A stretch of DNA of 64,000 bases from Pseudorhodobacter turbinis. GTDB lineage: Bacteria > Pseudomonadota > Alphaproteobacteria > Rhodobacterales > Rhodobacteraceae. The notes beneath the pieces are model-generated. The model was not told the origin of the DNA. It worked only from the letters and a program-made list of their open reading frames with translations, and searched no databases. The stretch is taken from contig NZ_CP039965.1 in NCBI RefSeq assembly GCF_005234135.1, positions 1,240,001 through 1,304,000 on the forward strand, read 5' to 3'. The translations under genes were made by a program, and so were the position numbers. Numbering within the stretch: the stretch's first letter is position 1; each line of letters starts with the position of its first letter. This document shows, in pieces, positions 8,556 to 16,761 of the stretch.

Positions 8556-9275
8556 ATGACGGATCATTTTTTTCGCGCCGACCCTTATCAGGTAGAGGCT
8601 GAAGGCGTGGTCATAGCCCACACCGGCGAAGGTGCGATTGTACTAGATCGAAGTGTCTTTTACCCCAATGGGGGCGGGCAACCCGGCGATAGTGGGCAGC
8701 TGGTTTGGGGCGCGCACAAGCTGCCTATTGCAACGGCTGTCAAGGTGCAGGGGGGCGGCGTTGGCTTACTGCCCGCGATTGCCGCCGAGATGCCCGCGAT
8801 CGGCACCAAGGTGCGCCAGCATTTGGACTGGGGTCGTAGGTATCGCCACATGCGTGTCCACACTGCTTTGCATCTGCTTTCGGTGGTCATTCCCTTGCCG
8901 GTAACCGGTGGGCAGGTTGGCACCGAAAAGGGCCGTCTGGATTTTGCGATGCCGGAGCCTCTGGCCAATATGCAGGCGATTGAGGATGCGTTGAACCGCT
9001 TGATCGACCGGGATTTGCCAGTGACTGAAAGCTGGATCACGGAGGCAGAGCTGTTGGCGAATCCGGGTCTTGTGAAGACAATGTCGGTCACGCCCCCGAC
9101 CGGTCAAGGGTCTATACGTCTGGTTCGGATTGGCGAGGGCGCGGCTCAGGTTGATCTGCAGCCTTGTGGTGGCACCCATGTTGCCAGGACCGGCGAGATC
9201 GGCCGTATCGCGCTTGGCAAGTTGGAGAATAAGGGCCGTCAGAACCGTCGCGTGTCGCTGCATTTGGCCGAATAA
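8556..9275 (+). CDS. AlaX-like alanyl-tRNA editing protein
   Basis: A 239-residue stand-alone relative of the AlaRS editing domain, which hydrolyses mischarged Ser- or Gly-tRNA(Ala). The zinc-binding motifs are both present: HTALH (about residue 100) and CGGTH near the C-terminus. The N-terminal beta-barrel part includes FYPNGGGQPGDSG, a signature of this family. It follows the MscS gene by 18 bp, ending the trgA-to-alaX run. Substrate preference cannot be read from sequence. Confidence 0.88.
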   Translation: MTDHFFRADPYQVEAEGVVIAHTGEGAIVLDRSVFYPNGGGQPGDSGQLVWGAHKLPIATAVKVQGGGVGLLPAIAAEMPAIGTKVRQHLDWGRRYRHMRVHTALHLLSVVIPLPVTGGQVGTEKGRLDFAMPEPLANMQAIEDALNRLIDRDLPVTESWITEAELLANPGLVKTMSVTPPTGQGSIRLVRIGEGAAQVDLQPCGGTHVARTGEIGRIALGKLENKGRQNRRVSLHLAE

Positions 9276-9355
9276 ACAAAAGCATGATCAAATACAGAAT
9301 TTCTGCATAGCCCCCCTTGCCACCCCCCACAATTGCAGGCTAAAGACCTCTCAAC

Positions 9356-9445
9356 GGAGCGGTGGCCGAGTGGTCGAAGGCGCACGCCTGGAAAGTGTGT
9401 AGGCGGGGAACCGTCTCGAGGGTTCGAATCCCTCTCGCTCCGCCA
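9356..9445 (+). tRNA. tRNA-Ser (anticodon GGA)
   Basis: A 90-nt type II tRNA with CCA encoded (9443-9445). The acceptor GGAGCGG pairs with the 3' strand TCGCTCC with one G-T wobble. The D-region GCCGAGTGGTCGAAGGC, anticodon loop with GGA at 9390-9392, a long variable arm (GGCGGGGAACCGTC area) and the T-arm GGTTCGAATCC are all canonical. It reads UCC/UCU. An integrase remnant and a large accessory region follow immediately, so it is the probable attachment site. Confidence 0.97.
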
Positions 9446-9535
9446 TAAATTTTTACGTAATAATTTATTTTACCCAATTTAAACAGAGCTCTAGTGCTGT
9501 TTACGGCTCTCTTCGGGCTCCGGGTCGCTTGAAGT

Positions 9536-9566
9536 GCTACACGTTTCGCTACACATATTGCTACGC
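9536..9566 (+). repeat. Three GCTACAC direct repeats, 12-bp period, copy 1
   Basis: GCTACAC at 9536-9542 and 9548-9554 and GCTACGC at 9560-9566, each separated by exactly 5 bp. The same triplet occurs at 23004-23034. The arrangement, close to one helical turn and next to an integrase gene, resembles arm-type integrase-binding sites. Confidence 0.7.
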
Positions 9567-9599
9567 GACATTGATGTGGGAGAGACGATTTTGACACTT

Positions 9600-9860
9600 A
9601 TGGGCAGGGGAAAGATGTTGTGGCTCCGCAAACGGGTTCCTGTCCGATATTCCTGTGTTGAAGGCAGAAAAGAGGTTTGGTTAAGCCTGCATACAGATTC
9701 CGAGACTATTGCCATGCAAAAAGCTAGTTTAATATGGGATGAGCAGATTGAAGCTTGGGAGGCCCGCTTGGCTGGCGATAGGACCGTAGAACGCGGTTCT
9801 TTCGGGCCCGTCTTCATATCCTCAACGGTCGCCCGCTTCCGCCATTTGGCAACTGTCTAA
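9600..9860 (+). pseudogene. 5' remnant of a tyrosine integrase (DUF6538-type N-terminus)
   Basis: From ATG 9600 the frame encodes MGRGKMLWLRKRVPVRY, then REVWLSLHT-like and IWDEQIEAWEARLAGD segments. These match the N-terminal DNA-binding segment (DUF6538) of integrases found next to tRNA genes in Rhodobacteraceae. Resemblance ends near residue 60; the frame closes at 9860 with no catalytic domain (no R..H-x-x-R..Y motifs). About 300 residues are missing, apparently lost before the IS66 remnant. It cannot be active alone. Position 150 bp after tRNA-Ser is typical. Confidence 0.65.
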
Positions 9861-10002
9861 ATAAACTTCCACGGTGAAAATCCTCCGGCCCTCCCTGCTA
9901 AATCAGTGAGAGCAAAAGTGGACGACTTTTACGCCGCCCGCACCAACACAATGCCGATGCTACCGTGGCCTAATTTGCAACCGCCCTATACACGGAAGTT
10001 CG

Positions 10003-11020
10003 GTAAGCGGTGTTCGGATCACACGGTTTGGACGTAGTTCCAGGGCAGGAGCTCTCTGATCTGGCTTTGCCGATGCCAGTTCACGATAGCAGTGAGAGTC
10101 CGGGTCAGGTAGCTGTGCGGCTCAATCCCATTTAGTTTGCAGGTTTCTATGAGAGAAGCCAGAACGGCCCAGTTTTGGGCCCCGGTTTCGTGACCGGCAA
10201 AGAGGCTGTTTTTGCGACCGATGGCAATGGGCCGGATGGTGCGTTCGACGGTGTTGTTGTCCATCTCAATCCGTCCGTCGGTGAGGAACAGGATCAGCCC
10301 GTCCCAGTATTTTGCGACGTATTTGAGCGCCTCGCCAGTTGGGGATTTGGCTGAGACCTGCCCTCTGGCCTGTGCCAGCCAGTTTTTGAAGTTCGCGACT
10401 ATCGGAGCGGATTTGTCTATTCGGACAGCCAGCCTCTGTGATGCGGGCAAGCTGCGGATTTGCGTCTCGATGCGATAAAGAGCTGTGATCTGCCTCAGCC
10501 CTTCCTGCGCAATCGGCGCTACGCTGTTTCTGGTCAGCTCGAACAGCTTACGACGGGCATGCGCCCAGCAGTAGGCGAGCCGGATGTTAGCTTGCCGTTT
10601 TGGGTCAATCACACGGTTGTATCCGGTATAGCCGTCGACCTGAAGAATGCCTTCAAAGCCGTTCAGAATATCCACCGCATGTTTGCCGGATCGCCCCGGC
10701 GCGTATGTGAACGCCACGCCGGGTGGATCATCTCCATTCCATGGTCGGTCATCTCGGGCCAGCGCCCAGAAGTATCCCTTCTTCACTTTGCCCTTGCCGG
10801 GGTCGAGCACCGGGGCGGTTGTCTCGTCCATGAAGAGCTTGGTGGATCGCTTTAGGTCGGCCATCAGCGCGTCGTAAACGGGGGCCAGTTCATAAGCGGC
10901 CTTGCCCACCCATGCCGCCAGTGTGGACCGGTCGAGATCAACACCCTGACGGGCGTAGATCTGCGCCTGCCTGTAGAGCGGTAGGTGATCCGCAAACTTG
11001 GCAACGATGACACTGGCGAC
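10003..11020 (-). mobile_element. IS66-family element, truncated
   Basis: One outer end is recognisable: GTAAGCGGTGTTCGGATC begins at 10003 just beyond the transposase stop, and GTAAGCG is the usual IS66 terminal sequence. The other end, tnpA/tnpB and the first third of tnpC are missing; at about 11020 the element joins directly to a short-chain dehydrogenase sequence. The 142 bp between the integrase remnant and this end (9861-10002) hold nothing I recognise. Confidence 0.75.
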
Positions 11021-11071
11021 AGTAGTGTCAAACGCGGAACTATGGCGCGCCATACCCGCCGAATTCACCAC
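10019..11071 (-). pseudogene. Chimeric frame: dehydrogenase segment fused to truncated IS66 TnpC transposase
   Basis: The open frame of 350 codons starts with about 17 residues of a short-chain dehydrogenase (VNSAGMARHSSAFDTT) and then continues as IS66 transposase from VASVIVAKFADHLPLYRQ to the normal C-terminus. Transposase features present are DRSTLAAWVGKAAYE, KLFMDETTAPVLDPG, LQVDGYTGYN, YCWAHARRKLFE and the C-terminal NTVERTIRPIAIGRKNSLF block. The usual N-terminal zinc-finger and leucine-zipper region (around 150-180 residues) is absent, so it should not transpose. The fusion looks accidental, produced by insertion plus deletion. Confidence 0.8.
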
Positions 11072-11334
11072 GATGTCAAATGCGTTCCCTCAAAGACCCG
11101 TGCGAGGGCACCATGGTCCGTTTGATCCAAAGGCAGGGCGCTCGTCGACCAGCCAGCAGCGCGCATTTCCGCGACTGCTTCGTTCAGCTTGTCCTCTCCG
11201 CGCGTCGCGCAGACAACATCAGCGCCGGCATCAGCAAGGGCGGTCGCACAGCCCAAACCGATGTCCGAGCTGGCACCGGTCACCAATGCGCGTTTACCTT
11301 CCAGACGGAAGGAAGGCGTGACGGGCAGTTTCAT
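11020..11334 (-). pseudogene. Short-chain dehydrogenase/reductase, broken by IS66 and a 1-nt deletion
   Basis: ATG at 11334 overlaps the stop of the HpsN-like gene (ATGA), so it was translationally coupled. The N-terminus has the NAD(P)-binding motif RALVTGASSDIGLG and continues to ARVFEGT. One nucleotide then appears to be missing near 11083, because the next frame resumes with HFDIVVNSAGMARHSSAFDTT, which holds the SDR NSAG motif. At about 11020 IS66 sequence takes over and the catalytic Y-x-x-x-K part is lost. The enzyme probably acted with the upstream dehydrogenase in the same pathway. Confidence 0.82.
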
Positions 11335-12662
11335 TCCGCGGCCTTTGCGGGGCGTGGTGCGCCCTCACCGTAGGGCACATTTACCCCGCCATAGCGCCGG
11401 ACGCGCACATTGCACTGCTCGGCGTGTCCGATAAATCCCTCTAGCATGCACAACCGCGAGCCGTAGGCACCAATTTCTGCCGCGGCCTGATCTGTGGTGA
11501 TCTTTTGATACGAATGGGTCTTGAGATATTTGCCGACCCATAGCCCGCCGGTATAGCGACCGGCCTTGTTGGTTGGCAGGGTGTGATTGGTGCCGATGAC
11601 CTTGTCGCCATTGGCCACATTTGTACGTGCGCCGAGGAATAGCGCGCCATAGCAGGTCATATTCTCAAGGAACCAGTCGTCACGGTCCGTCATAACCTGA
11701 ACATGTTCGGACGCAATATCGTCCGCGACCTGCAACATCTCGTCATAGGTATCGCACAGGATTACCTCGCCGTAGTCCTCCCAAGACACGCGCGCCGTGC
11801 CTGCGGTGGGCAGGATTGCGAGCAGGCGGTCAATCTCGGTCAGTGTTTCTTCTGCCAGTTTGCGCGAATTTGTTAGCAGGACGCAGGGGCTGTTATATCC
11901 GTGTTCGGCCTGTCCCAAAAGATCGGTCGCGCAAAGCTCCGCATCGACCGTATCATCAGCGATAACCATCGTTTCGGTGGGTCCGGCAAACAGATCAATG
12001 CCAACACGGCCAAAAAGCTGGCGCTTCGCTTCGGCGACAAAGGCATTGCCGGGGCCGACCAGCAAATGCACCGGATCAATGGTTTCGGTTCCGATCGCCA
12101 TGGCACCCACGGCCTGAATGCCGCCCAGAACGTAGATTTCATGCGCGCCACCAAGATGCATGGCCGCAATAACGGCGGGATTTGGCTCTCCATTGAATGG
12201 GGGAGTGCAGGCGATGATGCGGGGCACGCCCGCCACCGCAGCTGTAGCAACCGACATATGTGCAGAGGCAACCATGGGGAATTTCCCGCCAGGGACGTAG
12301 CACCCCACCGACTGAACGGGGATATTTTTGTGGCCAAGGATCACGCCGGGCATCGGCTCTGTTTCGATGTCCAGCATCGAGTCGCGCTGTGCTTGCGCAA
12401 AGGCCCGCACATTGGCTTGGGCATACTTGATGTCGGCCAGATCCAAAGGATCGACGCGTGCGATGATCCCGGATATCTCGTCCTCGCTCAACCGGTAGCT
12501 TTCCCTGTCGTATTTATCGAACTTCACGGACAGTTCATGCACGGCCGCGTCACCGCGTGCCTCGATTTCCTTCAGCGTTGTCGCAACAACCTGCGCAGTG
12601 CGGGCATCATCTTCGGCGCGATCTGCGGCAGGTTTGCCGGACTTAAGGTAGGTGACGGTCAT
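11331..12662 (-). CDS. HpsN-like dehydrogenase of the histidinol-dehydrogenase family
   Basis: A 443-residue zinc/NAD-dependent alcohol dehydrogenase of the HisD fold, starting [15 protein letters not shown] (ATG 12662, preceded by GGAG). An upstream in-frame start at 12725 is less likely. Expected residues are present: QAEHG (zinc ligands), SEHVQVM (catalytic E-H), [21 protein letters not shown] and the C-terminal GHAEQ. The [18 protein letters not shown] block is characteristic of the catabolic branch that includes sulfopropanediol 3-dehydrogenase HpsN, not of histidine biosynthesis. The actual substrate is unknown; no sulfite-releasing gene is nearby. It is followed by a coupled, broken SDR and preceded by a LacI gene with two operator-like palindromes between. 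Confidence 0.78.
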   Translation of the reverse strand: MTVTYLKSGKPAADRAEDDARTAQVVATTLKEIEARGDAAVHELSVKFDKYDRESYRLSEDEISGIIARVDPLDLADIKYAQANVRAFAQAQRDSMLDIETEPMPGVILGHKNIPVQSVGCYVPGGKFPMVASAHMSVATAAVAGVPRIIACTPPFNGEPNPAVIAAMHLGGAHEIYVLGGIQAVGAMAIGTETIDPVHLLVGPGNAFVAEAKRQLFGRVGIDLFAGPTETMVIADDTVDAELCATDLLGQAEHGYNSPCVLLTNSRKLAEETLTEIDRLLAILPTAGTARVSWEDYGEVILCDTYDEMLQVADDIASEHVQVMTDRDDWFLENMTCYGALFLGARTNVANGDKVIGTNHTLPTNKAGRYTGGLWVGKYLKTHSYQKITTDQAAAEIGAYGSRLCMLEGFIGHAEQCNVRVRRYGGVNVPYGEGAPRPAKAAE

Positions 12663-12727
12663 CAGGGCTCTCCGTGTGGTGGGAACAAATTTGGTTATGC
12701 TCTGCGATAACGGTCGGGCATTCATCG

Positions 12728-12760
12728 TGCAATATTTCTAAATCGGCGTGAAAAATTTCA
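12728..12760. promoter_or_regulatory. Tandem LacI operator-like palindromes before the HpsN-like gene
   Basis: TGAAAAATTTCA (12749-12760) is a near-perfect palindrome, and the related TGCAATATTTCT (12728-12739) lies exactly 21 bp away, two helical turns. Both are in the gap between the LacI stop and the dehydrogenase start. The same core, TGAAA-N2/3-TTTCA, appears at 13863 and 16676. Confidence 0.55.
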
Positions 12761-12762
12761 AA

Positions 12763-13743
12763 CTACGCGCTGTCCCGCTCCATCAGTACACTGGGCGTGA
12801 TCCGGATGGTGCCTGCGGCAGCAGGGTCTTCGATCAGTTGCGAAATCAATTTGAAGGTATCCTGAACCATCAACCGGATTCTCTGACGGACTGTGGTCAA
12901 GCGGTAAGACCGCCACGCCGCCATCGGAGTGTCGTCAAATCCCACAACTCCCAGATCATCAGGAATACGAAACCCCTCAGATTTTGCGGCATCAATGGCC
13001 GCAATTGCCATAATATCATTGGCGCAAAAGACCGCATCCGGCCGCCGTCCGTCCTTGAGCAGGTCGCGTACGCTGGCAAAGGCCACATCATAGTTGAAAT
13101 CACCGGAAACAGTCTTGAACACCGGCATGTCAGCCTCTGCCATCCGGTCTTCAAAGCCCCGCCAGCGCTCCATATGGGTCGAGGTGTTTCGTATGCCACC
13201 AACAAAGGCGATCCGTTGGTATCCTTTATTAACCAGCAAGTTAGCGACCTGCCGCGCGCCAGCATAGTTGTCACAGCAAACCGCACTCAGCGCCGTATTG
13301 ATCTGTACACGGTTGAACAACACAACCGGCAACCCCTTTTGCAGGCACTGGACTGCCAGTTCAGAGGACAGCATTGCAGAGGTGACGATCACCGCGTGCG
13401 GGCGCTGGTGGAGGACATGCCCTATGACACTGTCGACGGTTTTTCCCTGCGGAATAATATGCAGGTTCAGGTGAATGCCGCTCGCCAATGCCGCGCTGGA
13501 AAATTCCTCGAGAATTGAGGGATAAAACGGATTCATCACATCACCGACAACCAGTGATACTATGCGCATTCCAGTCTGCGTCGCTATGCGGTGCGCGGGA
13601 ATAACATAGCCCATCTCCGCCGCAGCAAGCAGGATTTTTTGCCGCAAGGGGTCCGCAAGCGATGCATCGGGGCGAAAGGCACGCGACACCGCCGAGACTG
13701 ATGTACCCACGGCTAGTGCAATTTCTTTCGCCGTTACTTTCAT
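12763..13743 (-). CDS. LacI-family transcriptional regulator (first of two in the island)
   Basis: A 326-residue repressor. The N-terminal helix-turn-helix is VTAKEIALAVGTSVSAVSRAFRPD, followed by the hinge helix and a periplasmic-binding-protein-like sensor domain (VSLVVGDVMNPFYPSILEEF; RIAFVGGIRNTS; DAVFCANDIMAIAAI; GVVGFDDTPMAAWRSYRLTT). The last block matches catabolic LacI regulators. It lies upstream of the HpsN-like gene on the same strand and divergent from the aldolase gene, with operator-like palindromes on both sides, so it probably controls both directions. Inducer unknown. Confidence 0.88.
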   Translation of the reverse strand: MKVTAKEIALAVGTSVSAVSRAFRPDASLADPLRQKILLAAAEMGYVIPAHRIATQTGMRIVSLVVGDVMNPFYPSILEEFSSAALASGIHLNLHIIPQGKTVDSVIGHVLHQRPHAVIVTSAMLSSELAVQCLQKGLPVVLFNRVQINTALSAVCCDNYAGARQVANLLVNKGYQRIAFVGGIRNTSTHMERWRGFEDRMAEADMPVFKTVSGDFNYDVAFASVRDLLKDGRRPDAVFCANDIMAIAAIDAAKSEGFRIPDDLGVVGFDDTPMAAWRSYRLTTVRQRIRLMVQDTFKLISQLIEDPAAAGTIRITPSVLMERDSA

Positions 13744-13862
13744 GAAATATCCCCGCTCTCATCAAATGAATGCGCTTCCTGCCCCTAAACGTCCAGTAAA
13801 AAAACTAATGGCAATCACTCTGCCCTTCGCTTTGAGAGCAGGCGCCGCACCTCGCAACATCG

Positions 13863-13874
13863 TGAAATATTTCA
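13863..13874. promoter_or_regulatory. LacI operator-like perfect palindrome upstream of the aldolase gene
   Basis: TGAAATATTTCA is a perfect 12-bp palindrome in the 212-bp divergent spacer between lacI (start 13743) and the aldolase gene (start 13956). It shares its core with sites at 12749 and 16676. A half-site-like TGAAATAT also lies at 13743-13750, at the lacI start. Confidence 0.55.
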
Positions 13875-13955
13875 AAGCTGTGCAAAATTCGCCTGTCGCC
13901 TATTAGTTTCGCTAAGCTGTGCTAGCAACTGGCGATCAACCAAGGAGTCCCGACT

Positions 13956-14717
13956 ATGAAGGCCAATCTGAAAAAGGACATGAAATCCGGAAAGGTGCTG
14001 GTCGGGACATTCGTCAAAACGCCCGCTCCCGAGCTAATTGAAATTCTGGCGAAATCCAATCTAGATTTCCTAGCGCTGGATTGTGAACATGCGCCGTTTG
14101 ACAGAGGTCGGATGGATATGTGTCTCGGGATTGCCCGTGCGCTTGATATTCCCACACTGGTCCGTGTTCCGACCGGCACCGCATCTGAAATTCTAAAGGC
14201 AATGGACAGTGGTGCGGTCGGTGTAATCGTGCCTCATGTGGACAGTGTCGAAAAGGCGGAAATGATCGCGCGCGCGGCCCGCTTCGGGCATGGCGGGCGT
14301 GGTTATGCTGGAACAACCCGCTGGGCGGGGTTCGGCACACGGCCAATGGCCGAGGTACTTGCGCAGAGCATTGAAGAAACAATCATCATTGCGCAAATCG
14401 AAGAGCCGGAGGGCGTAGTCGCTGCCGCAGGCATCGCGGGTGTTGACGGGGTGGACGGGGTTTTTGTTGGCCCCGCAGATCTTGCTGTGTGTTACGGTAA
14501 GACCGACATGAACGATCAGGCAGTGCTGGACGCAATGCAATCCACCGGCAAAGCGACTCTGGCGGCTGGAAAGACATTCATGACATTTGCCACAGATTCA
14601 ACGGTGGGTCCGCAGCTGAAAAAACTGGGCGTGACGATGTTCTTTGTTGCATCCGAACACGCATTCATGTTGCGCGGCGCAAACGCCGAGGCGAAGGCCC
14701 TGCACGACATGGAATAA
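13956..14717 (+). CDS. HpcH/HpaI-family class II aldolase
   Basis: A 253-residue metal-dependent aldolase of the type that cleaves or forms 4-hydroxy-2-oxo acids with pyruvate. Family blocks are LDFLALDCEHAPFDRGRM, the arginine segment PTLVRVPTGTASEI, GAVGVIVPHVDSVEKAE, the metal-binding glutamate in AQIEEPEGV and GVFVGPADLAVCYG. Start MKANLKKDMKSGKVLVGTFVKTP fits the family and follows AAGGAG. It is divergent from lacI with a palindromic operator candidate, and convergent with the amidohydrolase gene. It is expected to release pyruvate from a ring-opened or sugar-derived acid; the substrate is not known. Confidence 0.87.
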   Translation: MKANLKKDMKSGKVLVGTFVKTPAPELIEILAKSNLDFLALDCEHAPFDRGRMDMCLGIARALDIPTLVRVPTGTASEILKAMDSGAVGVIVPHVDSVEKAEMIARAARFGHGGRGYAGTTRWAGFGTRPMAEVLAQSIEETIIIAQIEEPEGVVAAAGIAGVDGVDGVFVGPADLAVCYGKTDMNDQAVLDAMQSTGKATLAAGKTFMTFATDSTVGPQLKKLGVTMFFVASEHAFMLRGANAEAKALHDME

Positions 14718-14754
14718 GGCGCGACTGACCAAATACCCACCCGCCTCACCCGTA

Positions 14755-15627
14755 TCAGAAGCCGAACAGGGTTGCAGGGTTGCTCGCCAGAACAGTCTGG
14801 CGTTGCGACACTGGAACGACCCGTAAAAATGCCTCCGTCAAATCTTCGATCTCGGGGCGCTTTGCCGCTCCGCGCATCAGATAGGGCCAGTCGCTACCCC
14901 ACAAACATCTCTCGGGGTTCACCTCCAACGTTCTGGTGACAAAGCTGTCCACCTCACGATACGGCGAGTTACATAATCTATAAGGAGCCGATAGCTTCAG
15001 CCACATCTTCCCAGTCTCCAACGAGCGTAGAAAAGTGTTGAACCCCGGTTCATCCGGGCCGGCGGATGTGTCGGGCCATCCCATATGATCAATCACGACA
15101 TCACACGGAAGCCGCATTAGTTCCGGCGCGATCTCGACCATGTGCATATGGGTATGCAACAAAATCTGCAAATGCATGCCGCGAGATTTTAACCTTGGGG
15201 CAAGAGACTTGGCGCCTTCCCAATCCAGCACGCCACCATGGATGTAATTGAGCCGCGCGCCCTTGAAACCCTGCTCAGCCATATAATCCAGCACTTCATC
15301 GCTGACGTCCGAAGTCAGCAGCGCAACTCCACGGAAATTATCCCGCCCAAGGCGTGCAATCGCTTCCGCAGTAATGCTGTTGTCCAATCCGTAGATCATC
15401 GAATGAACGATAACGCCACGTGTCAGGCCAAGTTGCGCCAGATGCGTGCGGTATTTGTCCAGCCAGTGATCCAGCGATCCCGTCGCAGGGGTTTCGCTTC
15501 GATTTGGATCCATCGGAAATTCAGAATCGTCCCCGATAATGTGTGCATGACAGTCGCAGCCGTTTGTGACGTCAGTAAATGCAGTGGTCGGTGGGGCCGT
15601 TATGGTGGGCGATGCTTTGGATTGCAT
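14755..15627 (-). CDS. Amidohydrolase of the 2-pyrone-4,6-dicarboxylate lactonase / galactarolactone isomerase type
   Basis: A 290-residue TIM-barrel hydrolase (COG3618 style). It starts MQSKASPTITAPPTTAF (ATG 15627, preceded by AAGGACATC). The metal-site motif CDCHAHI is near residue 25, with LLHTHMHMV in mid-protein, VIDHMGWPDTS and CLWGSDWPYLMR near the C-terminus. Relatives hydrolyse lactones from aromatic ring cleavage (LigI) or interconvert aldarate lactones. The final SDWP motif supports this group over other amidohydrolases. It is 25 bp after the glutathione-transferase-like gene, so likely the same transcript. Confidence 0.8.
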   Translation of the reverse strand: MQSKASPTITAPPTTAFTDVTNGCDCHAHIIGDDSEFPMDPNRSETPATGSLDHWLDKYRTHLAQLGLTRGVIVHSMIYGLDNSITAEAIARLGRDNFRGVALLTSDVSDEVLDYMAEQGFKGARLNYIHGGVLDWEGAKSLAPRLKSRGMHLQILLHTHMHMVEIAPELMRLPCDVVIDHMGWPDTSAGPDEPGFNTFLRSLETGKMWLKLSAPYRLCNSPYREVDSFVTRTLEVNPERCLWGSDWPYLMRGAAKRPEIEDLTEAFLRVVPVSQRQTVLASNPATLFGF

Positions 15628-15652
15628 AATGATGTCCTTTTTGGCCGCTACG

Positions 15653-16585
15653 TTAAAGCCAGCTAAGATGTGGCGCAGCGGGCACCACACCGGTTGGGTT
15701 GATGTGCAGATGCGATCGGAAATAATGCTCCATACAGCTGCGAAGATCGAAGGTTTCGGCGACTCCGCGTAGTTGATGTACGCGGCGAACAAACGCGGTC
15801 AGCGCGGGCATTTCCTCGATTCTCCGAGTGACCGTGCGAAAGAGCGGAATGTAAATGGCATCAAAACGGGCGAGACTTGTGTAGAGCATAAAGTCCGCCT
15901 CGGTGGGACTATCCCCCAACAGCCAGCGCGAATCTGCGAGTTGGGATTCAAACTGGTCAAGGCCGCGCTCAAGGATGGCGAGGTTTTCATCATAGACGGC
16001 CTGACTACGTCCGAAGCCGCATTTGTATACAGCTGACGTGATTTTTATGTAAATCTCGTCTATCAACTTTGTTATCTCACCCCGCTGCGAGGCCGGAAGA
16101 AAATCCTCCCGCACGTCGGTGAACGCATCAAATGCGCTGTTAAACATATCAAATATGTCGCGGGTGTTGTTTGACAGGATCCGCCTTGTTTTCAAATCAA
16201 ACAAGACAGGTGTGGACGCCCGCCCTGTATAGGAAGGATCGCTGACGGCATAGGCTTCGTAGAGATAGAAATATCCGGTCAGCGGTTCGGGGTTGTGAAC
16301 ATCCACGCGGCTAAATTCACGTCCGTTTTCTCCCATCTCGGGCAAAACAGAGACAGTAGGTACGACTTTCTGCAACCCCTTGAACCGGTGCAGCATCGAC
16401 ACCCGTTGTGCCAGAGGGCATCCTGGACACTCCACCAGTAGATACCGGTTGGCCTCAGCGGGATTGGGTGAATCCCCGCCTGCACGAACCATGCCCCGAA
16501 ACCCTTCCTGACGGGGTTCCCACCCTCCTGATCCGATCTGCTTTTGTGTTCCACCGATCCATTTACCGGCAACCAATTGTCCCAT
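15653..16585 (-). CDS. Glutathionyl-hydroquinone-reductase-like glutathione transferase (Xi class)
   Basis: A 310-residue two-domain protein: thioredoxin-like N-terminal part and all-helical GST C-terminal part. MGQLVAGKWIGG and EGFRGMV are typical openings of the YqjG/ECM4 family, and STPVLFDLKTRRILSNN and FDMFNSAFD match its substrate region. The catalytic motif, normally CPWAHR, reads CPLAQR here and is preceded by another Cys, giving CPGC. This family removes glutathione from aromatic thioethers. The ATG at 16585 is preceded by GGAG. Its placement with a lactonase-type gene suggests a detoxification or ether-cleavage step, which is inference. Confidence 0.78.
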   Translation of the reverse strand: MGQLVAGKWIGGTQKQIGSGGWEPRQEGFRGMVRAGGDSPNPAEANRYLLVECPGCPLAQRVSMLHRFKGLQKVVPTVSVLPEMGENGREFSRVDVHNPEPLTGYFYLYEAYAVSDPSYTGRASTPVLFDLKTRRILSNNTRDIFDMFNSAFDAFTDVREDFLPASQRGEITKLIDEIYIKITSAVYKCGFGRSQAVYDENLAILERGLDQFESQLADSRWLLGDSPTEADFMLYTSLARFDAIYIPLFRTVTRRIEEMPALTAFVRRVHQLRGVAETFDLRSCMEHYFRSHLHINPTGVVPAAPHLSWL

Positions 16586-16675
16586 AGCGGATCTCCAAAT
16601 GAAAGCGTGTTCATGACTGCGTTGAATAACGTATCGTACGAAACCTCATTTTTTATAAGCTGAAAAATAGAAACA

Positions 16676-16707
16676 TGAAATTTTTTCAATGTATGTACAC
16701 GTGTACA
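16676..16707. promoter_or_regulatory. Two palindromic sites in the GST / TAXI divergent promoter region
   Basis: TGAAATTTTTTCA (16676-16688) has TGAAA/TTTCA arms like the two other LacI-type sites in the island. A perfect 14-bp palindrome, TGTACACGTGTACA, follows at 16694-16707. The spacer 16586-16761 is strongly A/T-rich. Two different palindromes beside each other fit control by two regulators; two LacI genes are present in the island. Confidence 0.5.
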
Positions 16708-16761
16708 TTTTTGCGCAAAGGTGATCGACATAATAGAATCAAAATTTAGGGGATGCCAATC

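Noticed and set aside
9341..9460. Search for a duplicated tRNA-Ser 3' end (attR) inside 22-25.3 kb
   Set aside because: No copy of GGTTCGAATCCCTCTCGC could be found by eye near the presumed right end, so no att pair is claimed.
11331..12662. Assignment as biosynthetic histidinol dehydrogenase (hisD)
   Set aside because: The [18 protein letters not shown] block and the catabolic neighbours fit the HpsN-like branch; no other his gene is nearby.
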